64,000 nucleotides of DNA, taken from positions 1,736,501-1,800,500 of the forward strand of contig NZ_CP071007.1 of NCBI RefSeq assembly GCF_018417635.1, written 5' to 3'. Of the stretch, positions 26,558 to 35,104 are shown piece by piece. The DNA comes from Pseudomonas sp. SORT22 (GTDB lineage: Bacteria > Pseudomonadota > Gammaproteobacteria > Pseudomonadales > Pseudomonadaceae). The notes below the pieces were generated by a model that did no database searches, was not told the origin of the DNA, and saw only the letters and a list, made by a program, of their open reading frames with translations. The position numbers and the translations under genes were made by a program. The first letter of the stretch is position 1; each line of letters begins with the position of its first letter.

Positions 26558-26788
26558 ATGAAAGGTCAGAAATCGCTTGTTCTGCAGTACTCAACGTCCC
26601 AGCACAGCTGGATCTACCAGCTCACCCAAGGGGCGGCCCAGCAACTGCTGCGTTGGCGCCAACTGCGCCGTGAGCGCCGCGAACTGGCGCGCCTGAGTGA
26701 CGCGGCGCTGGACGATATCGGCTTGAGCCGCGCCGATATCCTGCGCGAGGTGGAGCGCCCGTTCTGGGATGATCCGCTGAAAAAATGA
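26558..26788 (+). CDS. DUF1127 (YjiS-like) small basic protein
   Basis: A 76-residue protein whose C-terminal half is the DUF1127 motif: WRQLRRERRELARLSDAAL, then DDIGLSRADILREVERPFW. Small DUF1127 proteins in alphaproteobacteria bind RNA and tune phosphate and carbon metabolism; in Pseudomonas the role is not settled. ATG 26558 follows a strong AGGAGG. Divergence from the LysR gene suggests control by it. Confidence 0.85.
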   Translation: MKGQKSLVLQYSTSQHSWIYQLTQGAAQQLLRWRQLRRERRELARLSDAALDDIGLSRADILREVERPFWDDPLKK

Positions 26789-26846
26789 GTCGCATCATGG
26801 CGGTGCCACGACTAGTGTAAGTGGGCTTGTTCACAAGGAGCCGGGC

Positions 26847-28088
26847 ATGCCCACCACACAGTCGCTTTCCCTGGCCCAGGCGCGCCGCCTGGCGTTGTCG
26901 GCTCAAGGCTTCAACAATCGGCAGGCGAGCCCGTCGCTCGGTGCCGCGCAACTTAGCCGGATGATTGAGCGCCTGGGTGTGGTGCAGATCGATTCGGTCA
27001 ATGCCCTGGTGCGTTCGCACTACCTTCCGCTGTTTTCCCGCCTCGGCAGTTATCCACAGGCGCTGCTCGATCAGCTGGCCTGGGGGCGCAACCGTCAACG
27101 CAAACTCTTCGAATACTGGGGGCATGAGGCCTCGCTGTTGCCGCTGCAGCTGTATCCACTGCTGCGCTGGCGCATGGAGCGTGCGCGCCAGGGGCAGGGG
27201 ATCTATCAACAGCTGGCGCGTTTTGGCCGCGAGCAGCAAGCGACCATTGCCCGGGTGCTGGCGGCGGTGACCGAGCACGGCGCCCTCGGCGCTGGCAGCC
27301 TGTCGACCCGCCAGGAGCGCGCTGGGCCCTGGTGGGACTGGAGCGCGGAGAAGCACGCGCTGGAATGGCTGTTTGCCGCAGGGTTGGTCAATGTCGCCGG
27401 CAGGCGCGGGTTCGAGCGCTTGTATGATTTGCCCGAGCGGGTACTGCCGGCTGCATTGCTTGAGCAACCACCACTGCCGGAGGCCGACGCTCAGCGTGGG
27501 CTTTTATTGCATGCCGCACAGGCGCTGGGCGTGGCCACCGAGAAGGACCTGCGCGACTACTTTCGCCTGGCCCCCGGCGACAGCCGCGCACGCCTGGCCG
27601 AACTGGTCGAGGAGGGGCAATTGCAAGCCTGTGCGGTACAGGGCTGGACGCAAGCGGCGTATTGCCTGGAGGCGCCAAAGGTGCCGCGTAAAGTGAGCAG
27701 CAGCGCCTTGCTTTCACCCTTTGACTCGCTGGTCTGGGCGCGTGAGCGCACCGAGCGGCTGTTTGACTTTCGTTACCGCCTGGAGATCTACACGCCGGCG
27801 CCCAAGCGCGTGTACGGCTATTACGTGTTGCCGTTTTTGCACAACGAACGGATTGCCGCGCGGGTCGACCTGCGCGCCGAGCGTGCCAATGACTGCCTGG
27901 CAATCCACGCGGTGCACGAAGAGCAGCCGGGGCTGGATGACGCGGGCATGCAGGCCCTGGCCGACAACCTGCAGCGCATGGCCAGTTGGCTGGGCCTGGC
28001 CGAGGTGCAGTTGCACTGCCCGCGCGCCAGCGCCGCACGCTTGCGCGTGGCGCTGGCCGCTGGCCGCGTTAGCGACGCACTTGCTTGA
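26847..28088 (+). CDS. YcaQ/AlkX-family winged-helix protein, possible crosslink DNA glycosylase
   Basis: A 413-residue protein of the HTH_42 superfamily. The catalytic signature of this glycosylase group is QxQ or QxD; here VVQIDSV near residue 47 gives QxD, the YcaQ form that excises nitrogen-mustard adducts and unhooks interstrand crosslinks. Three tandem winged-helix segments follow, and the motif [12 protein letters not shown] near 92 is conserved in the family. AAGGAG precedes the ATG. It overlaps the convergent DAHP synthase gene by 20 nt. Confidence 0.82.
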   Translation: MPTTQSLSLAQARRLALSAQGFNNRQASPSLGAAQLSRMIERLGVVQIDSVNALVRSHYLPLFSRLGSYPQALLDQLAWGRNRQRKLFEYWGHEASLLPLQLYPLLRWRMERARQGQGIYQQLARFGREQQATIARVLAAVTEHGALGAGSLSTRQERAGPWWDWSAEKHALEWLFAAGLVNVAGRRGFERLYDLPERVLPAALLEQPPLPEADAQRGLLLHAAQALGVATEKDLRDYFRLAPGDSRARLAELVEEGQLQACAVQGWTQAAYCLEAPKVPRKVSSSALLSPFDSLVWARERTERLFDFRYRLEIYTPAPKRVYGYYVLPFLHNERIAARVDLRAERANDCLAIHAVHEEQPGLDDAGMQALADNLQRMASWLGLAEVQLHCPRASAARLRVALAAGRVSDALA

Positions 28089-29415
28089 GGGTTTCGGCGA
28101 TCAGGAACGCCAGCTCCAGCGACTGATCGGCATTCATTCGCGGGTCGCAATGGGTGTGGTAGCGGTCGCAGAGGGCGTCTTCGGTGATGGGGCGTGCGCC
28201 GCCGATGCATTCGGTGACGTTCTGCCCGGTCATCTCGATATGAATGCCGCCGGCATGGCTGCCTTCGGCCTGGTGCACCTGGAAGAACTGCTTGACCTCG
28301 CTGAGGATCTGGGCGAAATCGCGGGTCTTGTAGCCGCTGCTGGCCTTGATGGTGTTGCCGTGCATCGGGTCGGAACTCCACAGCACCTGGCGGCCTTCGC
28401 GCTCGACGCTGCGAATCAGCGCCGGCAGGTGTTCGCCGACCTTGTCGGCGCCCATGCGCACGATCAGGTTGAGGCGGCCGGGGTCGTTGCTGGGGTTGAG
28501 CACGTCGATCAGGCGGATCAGCTCTTCGGTGTTCATGCTTGGCCCGACCTTGACCCCGATCGGGTTGTTCACCCCGCGCAGGAACTCGACGTGGGCGCCA
28601 TCGAGCTGACGGGTGCGATCGCCGATCCAGAGCATGTGCGCCGAGCAGTCATAGTAGTCGTTGGTCAGGCTGTCGCGGCGTACAAAGGCCTCTTCGTAGT
28701 TCAGCAGCAGCGCTTCGTGGGCGGTGAAGAAGCTGGTTTCCCGCAGCTGTGGCGAGCTGTCCAGGCCGCAGGCACGCATGAATGCCAGGGTTTCGTCGAT
28801 GCGGTCGGCCAGCTGGCTGTATTTTTCTGCCAGCGCCGAGTTGGCGATGAAGTCCAGGTTCCACTTGTGCACCTGATGCAGGTCGGCAAAGCCGCCCTGG
28901 GCAAAGGCGCGCAACAGGTTGAGGCTGGCGGTGGACTGGTGGTAGGCCTGCAGCAGGCGCTCCGGATCGGGGATCCGGCTTTCTTCGTCGAAACCGATGC
29001 CGTTGACGATGTCGCCACGGTAGGCCGGCAGGGTGACGCCGCCAATGGTCTCGTCGCCCGCCGAGCGCGGCTTGGCGAATTGCCCGGCCATGCGCCCGAT
29101 CTTGACCACCGGGCAGCCGGCGGCGAAGGTCATGACAATGGCCATTTGCAACAGGACCTTGAAGGTGTCGCGAATCTTGGCTGCGGAAAACTCGGCGAAG
29201 CTTTCGGCGCAATCACCGCCCTGGAGCAGGAAGGCCCGGCCCTGGGTGACTTCGGCAAACTGGCGGCGCAGCTCCCGCGCTTCACCGGCGAACACCAGCG
29301 GCGGATAGCTGGCCAGGGTCTGCTCGACCTTGAGCAGATGGGCAGCATCGGGGTAGCTTGGTTGCTGCTGGATCGGCAGGGCGCGCCAGCTGTCAGGACT
29401 CCAGGGGTGGTTCAT
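28069..29415 (-). CDS. 3-deoxy-7-phosphoheptulonate synthase, class II
   Basis: A 448-residue plant-like (class II) DAHP synthase, first enzyme of the shikimate pathway (phosphoenolpyruvate plus erythrose-4-phosphate). Visible signatures: LLQGGDCAE near 80, [12 protein letters not shown] near 125, [18 protein letters not shown], and DPMHGNT. Pseudomonads also have class I AroF/AroG enzymes elsewhere; class II copies feed primary or secondary aromatic pathways. No phenazine genes are nearby. The gene is single. Confidence 0.93.
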   Translation of the reverse strand: MNHPWSPDSWRALPIQQQPSYPDAAHLLKVEQTLASYPPLVFAGEARELRRQFAEVTQGRAFLLQGGDCAESFAEFSAAKIRDTFKVLLQMAIVMTFAAGCPVVKIGRMAGQFAKPRSAGDETIGGVTLPAYRGDIVNGIGFDEESRIPDPERLLQAYHQSTASLNLLRAFAQGGFADLHQVHKWNLDFIANSALAEKYSQLADRIDETLAFMRACGLDSSPQLRETSFFTAHEALLLNYEEAFVRRDSLTNDYYDCSAHMLWIGDRTRQLDGAHVEFLRGVNNPIGVKVGPSMNTEELIRLIDVLNPSNDPGRLNLIVRMGADKVGEHLPALIRSVEREGRQVLWSSDPMHGNTIKASSGYKTRDFAQILSEVKQFFQVHQAEGSHAGGIHIEMTGQNVTECIGGARPITEDALCDRYHTHCDPRMNADQSLELAFLIAETLKQVRR

Positions 29416-29544
29416 TGCGGGCTCGATCTGTTCGGAAAGGGGCTGTCTGCCATGTTAACAGGTGGCGCATGCCTTGTTGCACTGGCGCTATTGACAGACA
29501 ATGGCGGTTTTTGCGCGATACGGCGGCGTCTGCCGGGAGACAGC

Positions 29545-30300
29545 ATGACAGTGGAACGGGTAGAGCGACTGCTGGCCCAGGTGCAGGACCAGTACGGCAC
29601 CATCAGCGTGCTGGAAGTCGACGACTATCGCTTTCTCGAATTTGGCGAGGCGATCGAGCAGAGTTGCGTGTTCACCGCCGACCCGAGCTGGCTGGAGTAC
29701 GACTACACCCGTGCCATGCTGATCGGCGCGCTGGCTCACGCCGAGCCCGAGAGCGCGTTGTTCCTGGGGCTCGGTGCCGGCACCCTGACCCAGGCCTGCC
29801 TGAAGTTCCTGCCGCTGGAAGACGTCGAAGCCATCGAGTTGCGCCCGGATGTGCCGCGCCTGGCCATCGAGTACATGGGCCTGGATGACGACCCGCGCCT
29901 GTACATTCGTATCGGCGATGCCATGGAACTGCTGGAGACGGCCGAATCCGCCGACCTGATCTTCGTCGACCTCTACACCGACCACGGCCCGGGGGTCGCG
30001 CACCTGGCCTGGAGTTTTCTGGAAAACTGCCAGAAACGCCTGAACCCTGGTGGCTGGCTGGTGATCAACCAGTGGGCCAGCGACGACGGCAAGCCACTGG
30101 GTGCGGCGCTGCTGCGCGGCCTTTATCATCGGCATTACTGGGAATTGCCGGTCAAGGAGGGCAATGTGATCCTCATGGTCCCGGCTGACCTCGACCAGCA
30201 GCTCGATCTGCCGGGCCTGACCGCGCGGGCCGAGGCGCTGGCGCCGCAACTGGGCTACTCGTTGCAACCGCTGATCGGTGCGATTCGCCCGGCGTCCTGA
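29545..30300 (+). CDS. Spermidine-synthase-like protein (SpeE fold)
   Basis: A 251-residue Rossmann protein of the spermidine synthase/methyltransferase group. The nucleotide loop is LFLGLGAGTLTQ near 68 and the second acid is in VEAIELRPDV; DLIFVDLYTDHG near 138 matches the substrate side. It is shorter than true SpeE and lacks the full N-terminal beta domain, so polyamine synthesis is not assured. GGGAGA precedes ATG 29545; the long open frame upstream is antisense to the DAHP synthase gene. Confidence 0.8.
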   Translation: MTVERVERLLAQVQDQYGTISVLEVDDYRFLEFGEAIEQSCVFTADPSWLEYDYTRAMLIGALAHAEPESALFLGLGAGTLTQACLKFLPLEDVEAIELRPDVPRLAIEYMGLDDDPRLYIRIGDAMELLETAESADLIFVDLYTDHGPGVAHLAWSFLENCQKRLNPGGWLVINQWASDDGKPLGAALLRGLYHRHYWELPVKEGNVILMVPADLDQQLDLPGLTARAEALAPQLGYSLQPLIGAIRPAS

Positions 30301-30655
30301 GGCGCGTCACTGTGTCACTGGCGGAAAATCGATTCAGCCGCCAGTGTCGTCCACTTTCCGGGCCCGCCGTTACGTGGCCTGGCGCTGGTGTGTTTCATGA
30401 AAAAAATCTCCCGTGAATGGCGAATTCAGGTATAGTACGCGCCGGTCTTTCACCGGACCTCGTTTAAGGTGTGCAATTCCCCGAAGCCAGCTTCGGCTGC
30501 GCGTCCGCACTGCGGACTCTCCTTGACGTTCCTTTTTTTCTTCAATCGTTTTCGCAAATCCCCGCCGACAAAGCTGCCAGGGTGACCTTCGGGTCTTACA
30601 AGGCATGTGCAGCTTTGGAGCATGGGTCTTTGCGGATGCACTTAGAGGCAGACCC
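30301..30655 (+). promoter_or_regulatory. Promoter region and long structured leader of the DEAD-box helicase gene
   Basis: A -10-like TATAGT at 30431-30436 (no good -35 seen) would give a leader of about 213 nt. The leader contains hairpins CCGGTctttcACCGG, GTCCGC/GCGGAC and GACC/GGTC, a seven-T run after 30531, two copies of GGGTCTT (30591 and 30624), and a stem closing over the start codon. Long structured leaders are known on cold-shock mRNAs, including those of helicases. Confidence 0.6.
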
Positions 30656-30658
30656 ATG
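30621..30658 (+). promoter_or_regulatory. Start-codon-sequestering hairpin in the helicase leader
   Basis: CATGGGTCT (30621-30629) is the exact reverse complement of AGACCCATG (30650-30658), which contains the start ATG. The 20-nt loop carries the AGAGG ribosome binding site. A second GGGTCT at 30591-30596 could pair with the same AGACCC instead. Confidence 0.6.
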
Positions 30659-32317
30659 ACCCAGGAAACCGGCGGCTTCGCCGCTCTCGAACTTCATCCG
30701 AGCATTGTTGCTGCAGTGCTGGCTACCGGCTACGAAGAGCCGTCCGCCATTCAGCAGCAATCGATCCCGATTATTCTCGCTGGTCACGACATGATCGGTC
30801 AGGCGCAGACCGGCACCGGTAAAACCGCTGCCTTCGCTCTGCCAATCCTGCACCGCATCGACCCGAGCAAGCGCGAGCCGCAAGCCCTGATCCTGGCGCC
30901 AACCCGTGAGTTGGCGCTGCAAGTAGCCACCGCTTTTGAAACCTACGCCAAGCAAATGCCGGGCGTAACCGTGGTGGCCGTATACGGTGGTGCCCCGATG
31001 GGCCCACAACTGAAAGCTATCCGTAACGGCGCGCAAATCGTCGTTGCTACCCCGGGCCGTCTCTGCGACCACCTGCGTCGCGACGAGAAAGTCCTGGCAA
31101 CCGTCAACCACCTGGTGCTCGACGAAGCCGACGAAATGCTCAAGCTGGGCTTCATGGATGACCTCGAAGTGATCTTCAAGGCCATGCCGGAAAGCCGTCA
31201 GACCGTACTGTTCTCGGCCACCCTGCCTGCATCCATCCGTGCCATCGCCGAGCGCCACCTGCGCGAGCCGAAGCACGTCAAGATCCAGAGCAAGACCCAG
31301 ACCGTTACCGCTATCGAACAAGCCCACCTGATGGTCCACGCCGACCAGAAGGTTTCTGCTGTCCTGCGTTTGCTGGAAGTGGAAGAGTTCGACGCGCTGA
31401 TCGCCTTCGTGCGTACCAAGCAAGCCACCCTGGACCTGGCCAGCGCCCTCGAAGCCAAAGGCTACAAAGCCGCTGCGCTGAACGGTGACATTGCCCAGAA
31501 CCAGCGTGAGCGCGTCATCGACTCGCTCAAAGATGGCCGCCTGGACATCGTCGTCGCTACCGACGTCGCTGCCCGTGGTCTGGACGTACCGCGCATCACT
31601 CACGTGTTCAACGTCGACATGCCGTACGACCCGGAGTCCTACGTTCACCGTATCGGCCGTACCGGCCGTGCCGGTCGCGAAGGCCGTGCGCTGCTGCTGG
31701 TTACCCCGCGCGAGCGTCGCATGCTGCAGGTGATCGAGCGTGTTACCGGTCAGAAGGTTGCTGAAGTTCGCCTGCCGAACGCCCAGGCCGTTCTCGATGC
31801 GCGCATCAAGAAGCTGACCAACAGCCTGGCGCCGCTGGTTGCTGACGCCGAGTCGACCCACGGTGATCTGCTTGATCGCCTGACCGCCGACATCGGTTGC
31901 AGCCCGCGTGCCCTGGCCGCTGCCCTGCTGCGCAAGGCTACCAACGGTCAGGCCCTGACCCTTGAAGCGGTCGAGAAAGAGCAGCCGCTGGTTCCGACCT
32001 ACACCCCGCGTGAGCGCACTGGCGATCGTCCGGAGCGTGGCGAGCGTGAGCGTCGTGCACCCATGCCGCTGGGCGAAGGTCGTGCGCGTTGCCGTACCGC
32101 GCTGGGCGCGCGTGACGGTATCGCCGCCAAGAACCTGCTGGGCGCGATCCTCAACGAAGGCGGCCTGGCCCGCGAAGCGATCGGCCGCATCCAGGTGCGC
32201 GACAGCTTCAGCCTGGTCGAGCTGCCGGAGGAAGGTCTGGAGCGTCTGCTGACCAAGCTCAAGGACACTCGTGTTGCCGGCAAGCAGCTGAAGCTGCGCC
32301 GCTACCGCGAAGACTGA
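30656..32317 (+). CDS. deaD: DEAD-box ATP-dependent RNA helicase (DeaD/CsdA type)
   Basis: A 553-residue helicase with all core motifs: Q motif region EEPSAIQQQSIP, motif I AQTGTGKT, Ia PTRELALQ, II DEAD, III SAT, and VI HRIGRTGRAGREG. After the core comes a DbpA/CsdA-type RNA-binding domain (about 470-553, GAILNEGGLAREAIGRIQVR). It should act in ribosome assembly and mRNA unfolding, mainly in the cold. The start MTQETGG is preferred because it fits the family and has GAGG upstream; the start lies in a hairpin stem. Confidence 0.93.
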   Translation: MTQETGGFAALELHPSIVAAVLATGYEEPSAIQQQSIPIILAGHDMIGQAQTGTGKTAAFALPILHRIDPSKREPQALILAPTRELALQVATAFETYAKQMPGVTVVAVYGGAPMGPQLKAIRNGAQIVVATPGRLCDHLRRDEKVLATVNHLVLDEADEMLKLGFMDDLEVIFKAMPESRQTVLFSATLPASIRAIAERHLREPKHVKIQSKTQTVTAIEQAHLMVHADQKVSAVLRLLEVEEFDALIAFVRTKQATLDLASALEAKGYKAAALNGDIAQNQRERVIDSLKDGRLDIVVATDVAARGLDVPRITHVFNVDMPYDPESYVHRIGRTGRAGREGRALLLVTPRERRMLQVIERVTGQKVAEVRLPNAQAVLDARIKKLTNSLAPLVADAESTHGDLLDRLTADIGCSPRALAAALLRKATNGQALTLEAVEKEQPLVPTYTPRERTGDRPERGERERRAPMPLGEGRARCRTALGARDGIAAKNLLGAILNEGGLAREAIGRIQVRDSFSLVELPEEGLERLLTKLKDTRVAGKQLKLRRYRED

Positions 32318-32330
32318 TCCGCGAGCGATA

Positions 32331-32363
32331 AAAAAATCCCCGACTGGTTCGGGGATTTTTTTT
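32331..32363 (+). terminator. Intrinsic terminator of the helicase gene
   Basis: AATCCCCGA/TCGGGGATT stem, loop CTGGT, followed by eight T residues. Confidence 0.93.
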
Positions 32364-32421
32364 GCCTGTACGAGGTGATGTGTTGGCTTGACCCGCGATC
32401 GGTCGCAATCCAGCGACAGGA

Positions 32422-33189
32422 TCAATCGAACCGGTAAATATCCATCCCCAGCGCCCCCAGCGTAAACCCCTGATGGGCAATCCCGAATCGCCCGCCCGCA
32501 CCCCGGGCGAAATACAGCGGCAACAGGTGCTCATCACTGGGATGATTGCGCACGGCAAACGGCGCCTGCTGGCGGTAGTCGTGCAAGGCGGGGGTGTCAT
32601 CGGCTACCAGCTTGTCGATTATCCAGTCGCGAAACGCCAGGGCCCAGGGCTCGACGCTTTCGGGTCCAGCCTGCCAGTCGAGCTCGCGCAGGTTGTGGGT
32701 AATGCTCCCCGAGCCAATCAGCAGGATGTTGTCCTCGCGCAATTGCGCCAGCGCCTTGCCCACCTGCTCCTGCAACTGCGGGCCCATCTGACTTGGTAGA
32801 GACACCTGTACTACGGGGATGTCGGCTGCCGGGTACATCAACGACAGCGGCACCCACACGCCATGATCAAACGGGCGCTTGGGGTCGAGGCGCGCGGCTA
32901 GCCCGGCATCTCCCAACAGGCCGATCAAGCGCTCGGCCAGTGCCGGCTCGCCAGGAGCGGGGTACTGAACGGCATACAGGGCGGCAGGAAAGCCACCGAA
33001 GTCATGCCAGGTTTCTGGTTGCGGGTGGCTGCTGACCCACAGCTCGCGGCTCTCCCAGTGCGCCGAGACCACCACAATGGCTTTGGGCCGCGGTAGCTCT
33101 GCGGCCAGGCGCGTCAGGGCCGGGCCGCTGGCACCGGGCTCGAGGGCGAGCATGGGCGAGCCGTGAGAAATAAACAGGCTGGGCAGCAT
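32422..33189 (-). CDS. DODA-type extradiol ring-cleavage dioxygenase
   Basis: A 255-residue member of the 4,5-DOPA dioxygenase (LigB-like, YgiD) family. Metal-binding histidines are expected in ISHGSPM near residue 9, SAHWES near 44 and HNLRELDW near 170; FDHGVWVP near 107 holds the general-base His. It opens catechol rings of DOPA-like substrates in plants and E. coli; the natural bacterial substrate is unclear. Divergent from tpm with a 104-bp gap. Confidence 0.87.
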   Translation of the reverse strand: MLPSLFISHGSPMLALEPGASGPALTRLAAELPRPKAIVVVSAHWESRELWVSSHPQPETWHDFGGFPAALYAVQYPAPGEPALAERLIGLLGDAGLAARLDPKRPFDHGVWVPLSLMYPAADIPVVQVSLPSQMGPQLQEQVGKALAQLREDNILLIGSGSITHNLRELDWQAGPESVEPWALAFRDWIIDKLVADDTPALHDYRQQAPFAVRNHPSDEHLLPLYFARGAGGRFGIAHQGFTLGALGMDIYRFD

Positions 33190-33293
33190 GGAGAGGGTCC
33201 TGGCGGTTAAGATGGGTCCATCTTCCGGCAGATCATTGATCTGATTCCAATATAAGTTTTCGCATAATCTGATCGAATAATTCGAGGTATGCC

Positions 33294-33944
33294 ATGCAGG
33301 CAGAGTTCTGGCACAAGCGTTGGGCAGACAACCAGATCGGCTTTCATCAGCGCCAGGTCAACGGCGACCTGCAACAGTACTGGCCCAGCCTGGGCCTGGC
33401 GCCCGGCAGCAAGGTGCTGGTGCCGTTGTGTGGCAAAAGCCTCGACCTGGCCTGGCTGGCCGGGCAGGGCCATCAGGTGCTCGGCATCGAGCTGTCCCAG
33501 CGGGCGGTGGAGGATTTCTTCAACGAACAGCGGTTGACGCCCGAAGTCGGCCAGCGGGGCGCGTTCAAGACCTATCGCAGTGGCAACCTGCAGCTGTGGT
33601 GTGGTGATTTCTTCGCCCTGAGCGCCGAGGATATCGCCGACTGCACCGCGCTGTATGACCGGGCCGCAGTGATTGCCTTGCCGCCTGCGTTGCGCCAGCG
33701 CTATGCCGCGCTGCTCAGTGGCTATCTGGGGTCCGAGTGTCGGGGGCTGTTGATCACCATGGATTACGACCAGGCCCTGCTGCCGGGCCCGCCCTTTGCG
33801 GTGGTTGATGCCCAGGTGCGGCAACTGTTCGCTGACTGGCAGCCGCATGAGCTTGAGGCGCGGGATATTCTCGCCGAGAGCCCGAAGTTCGTTCAGGCCG
33901 GGGTGCCGATGCTATTTGAGCGGGTGTACCGCCTGCAGCGCTGA
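33294..33944 (+). CDS. tpm: Thiopurine S-methyltransferase
   Basis: A 216-residue TPMT. The SAM-binding region VLVPLCGKSLDLAWLAGQGHQVLGIELS is intact (shown in two pieces: LVPLCGKSLDLAWL and GHQVLGIELS), and the start MQAEFWHKRWADNQIGFH is characteristic of bacterial Tpm. In pseudomonads the enzyme methylates selenite, tellurite and thiopurines, giving volatile products. It is followed by a two-way terminator shared with htpX. Confidence 0.93.
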   Translation: MQAEFWHKRWADNQIGFHQRQVNGDLQQYWPSLGLAPGSKVLVPLCGKSLDLAWLAGQGHQVLGIELSQRAVEDFFNEQRLTPEVGQRGAFKTYRSGNLQLWCGDFFALSAEDIADCTALYDRAAVIALPPALRQRYAALLSGYLGSECRGLLITMDYDQALLPGPPFAVVDAQVRQLFADWQPHELEARDILAESPKFVQAGVPMLFERVYRLQR

Positions 33945-33948
33945 AATG

Positions 33949-33977
33949 CAAAAGGGCGACCGAAGTCGCCCTTTTTT
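33949..33977. terminator. Bidirectional terminator between tpm and htpX
   Basis: AAAGGGCGAC/GTCGCCCTTT with a CGAA tetraloop; T-runs flank it on both strands. Confidence 0.92.
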
Positions 33978-33991
33978 ATTGCTGCTACCGA

Positions 33992-34879
33992 TCAGCCGCG
34001 ACGGCGCAGGGCTTCGATGCGCTCTTCCAGCGGCGGGTGGCTCATCAGCAGGCCGGCCAGGCCCTGCTTGAGGCCGCCGTTGATGCCGAAGGCGTTGAGG
34101 GTGTCGGGCATGTGCACCGGCACACCTTGTTCCGAGCGCAGGCGCTGCAGGGCGCCGATCATCGCGTTGGTGCCGGCCAGGCGGGCGCCGGCTTCGTCGG
34201 CGCGGAACTCGCGTTTGCGCGAGAACCACATGACGATGATGCTGGCCAGGATGCCCAGTACCAGTTCGGCGACGATGGTCGCGATGTAGTAGGCGATACC
34301 CTGGCCTTCTTCGTTCTTGAAGATCACCTTGTCGACGAAGTTGCCGATGATGCGGGCAAAGAACATCACGAAGGTGTTGACCACGCCTTGCACCAGGGCA
34401 AGGGTGACCATGTCGCCGTTGGCCACGTGGCCGATCTCGTGAGCCAGTACGGCGCGCACTTCATCGGGCGAGAAGCGCTCGAGCAGGCCCTGGCTGACCG
34501 CTACCAGGGCGTCGTTGCGGTTCCAGCCGGTGGCGAAGGCGTTGGCCTCGTAGGCCGGAAAGATACCCACTTCGGGCATCTTGATGCCGGCTTCGCGGGA
34601 CAGTTCCTCGACGGTCTGCAGCAGCCATTGTTCGTGGCGGGTGCGCGGTTGGCTGATGATCTGGGTGCCGGTGCTCATCTTCGCCATCCACTTGGAGATG
34701 AACAGCGAGATCAGCGAGCCGGCAAAACCGAACACCGCGCAGAAAATCAGCAGCTGGTCGAGTTTGAGGTCAACCCCGTTGGCCGCCATGAACCCGTTGA
34801 AGCCAAACAGGCTCAGGGTAATGCTGGCAATCAGCACAACCGCGAGGTTGGTGGCCACAAACAGTAAGATGCGCATCAT
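33992..34879 (-). CDS. htpX: Membrane zinc metalloprotease HtpX
   Basis: A 295-residue inner-membrane M48 protease. Two N-terminal helices (about 3-25 and 42-62), zinc motif HEIGH at 147-151 and third ligand Glu in [10 protein letters not shown], with two further hydrophobic segments between. It degrades misfolded membrane proteins with FtsH. Start: MM at the left, with AGGAG about 11 nt upstream. In E. coli the gene is Cpx-controlled; no Cpx box was looked for with confidence here. Confidence 0.95.
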   Translation of the reverse strand: MMRILLFVATNLAVVLIASITLSLFGFNGFMAANGVDLKLDQLLIFCAVFGFAGSLISLFISKWMAKMSTGTQIISQPRTRHEQWLLQTVEELSREAGIKMPEVGIFPAYEANAFATGWNRNDALVAVSQGLLERFSPDEVRAVLAHEIGHVANGDMVTLALVQGVVNTFVMFFARIIGNFVDKVIFKNEEGQGIAYYIATIVAELVLGILASIIVMWFSRKREFRADEAGARLAGTNAMIGALQRLRSEQGVPVHMPDTLNAFGINGGLKQGLAGLLMSHPPLEERIEALRRRG

Positions 34880-35060
34880 GGTTGTTACGTTCTCCTGACG
34901 GATAAAAGTGTCACGTATGCGGGGTATATAAGGTGCGCGCTGCAGTGATTCAACCGGGCGACTATTTCAAACTGTGTACTTGCCTTTATTACAGACGAAT
35001 TCCAGCAACCCGCACGCCAGAGCGGCGGGTGATGTAAGGGCTGAATGCTGGGTCTGAAAG

Positions 35061-35084
35061 GTCTGCGCCGAGGGCGGCGCAGAC
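35061..35084. terminator. Hairpin downstream of the aminotransferase gene
   Basis: GTCTGCGCCG/CGGCGCAGAC, 10 bp perfect with a 4-nt loop, 21 nt past the aminotransferase stop on the minus strand. Only a short CTTTC follows, so its strength is uncertain. Confidence 0.55.
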
Positions 35085-35104
35085 GTTTCCATATGCGCAG
35101 TAGG

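Noticed and set aside
27721..29544. Long frame upstream of the SpeE-like gene, open through the DAHP synthase
   Set aside because: It is antisense to a well-supported DAHP synthase gene; the real start with ribosome binding site is at 29545.
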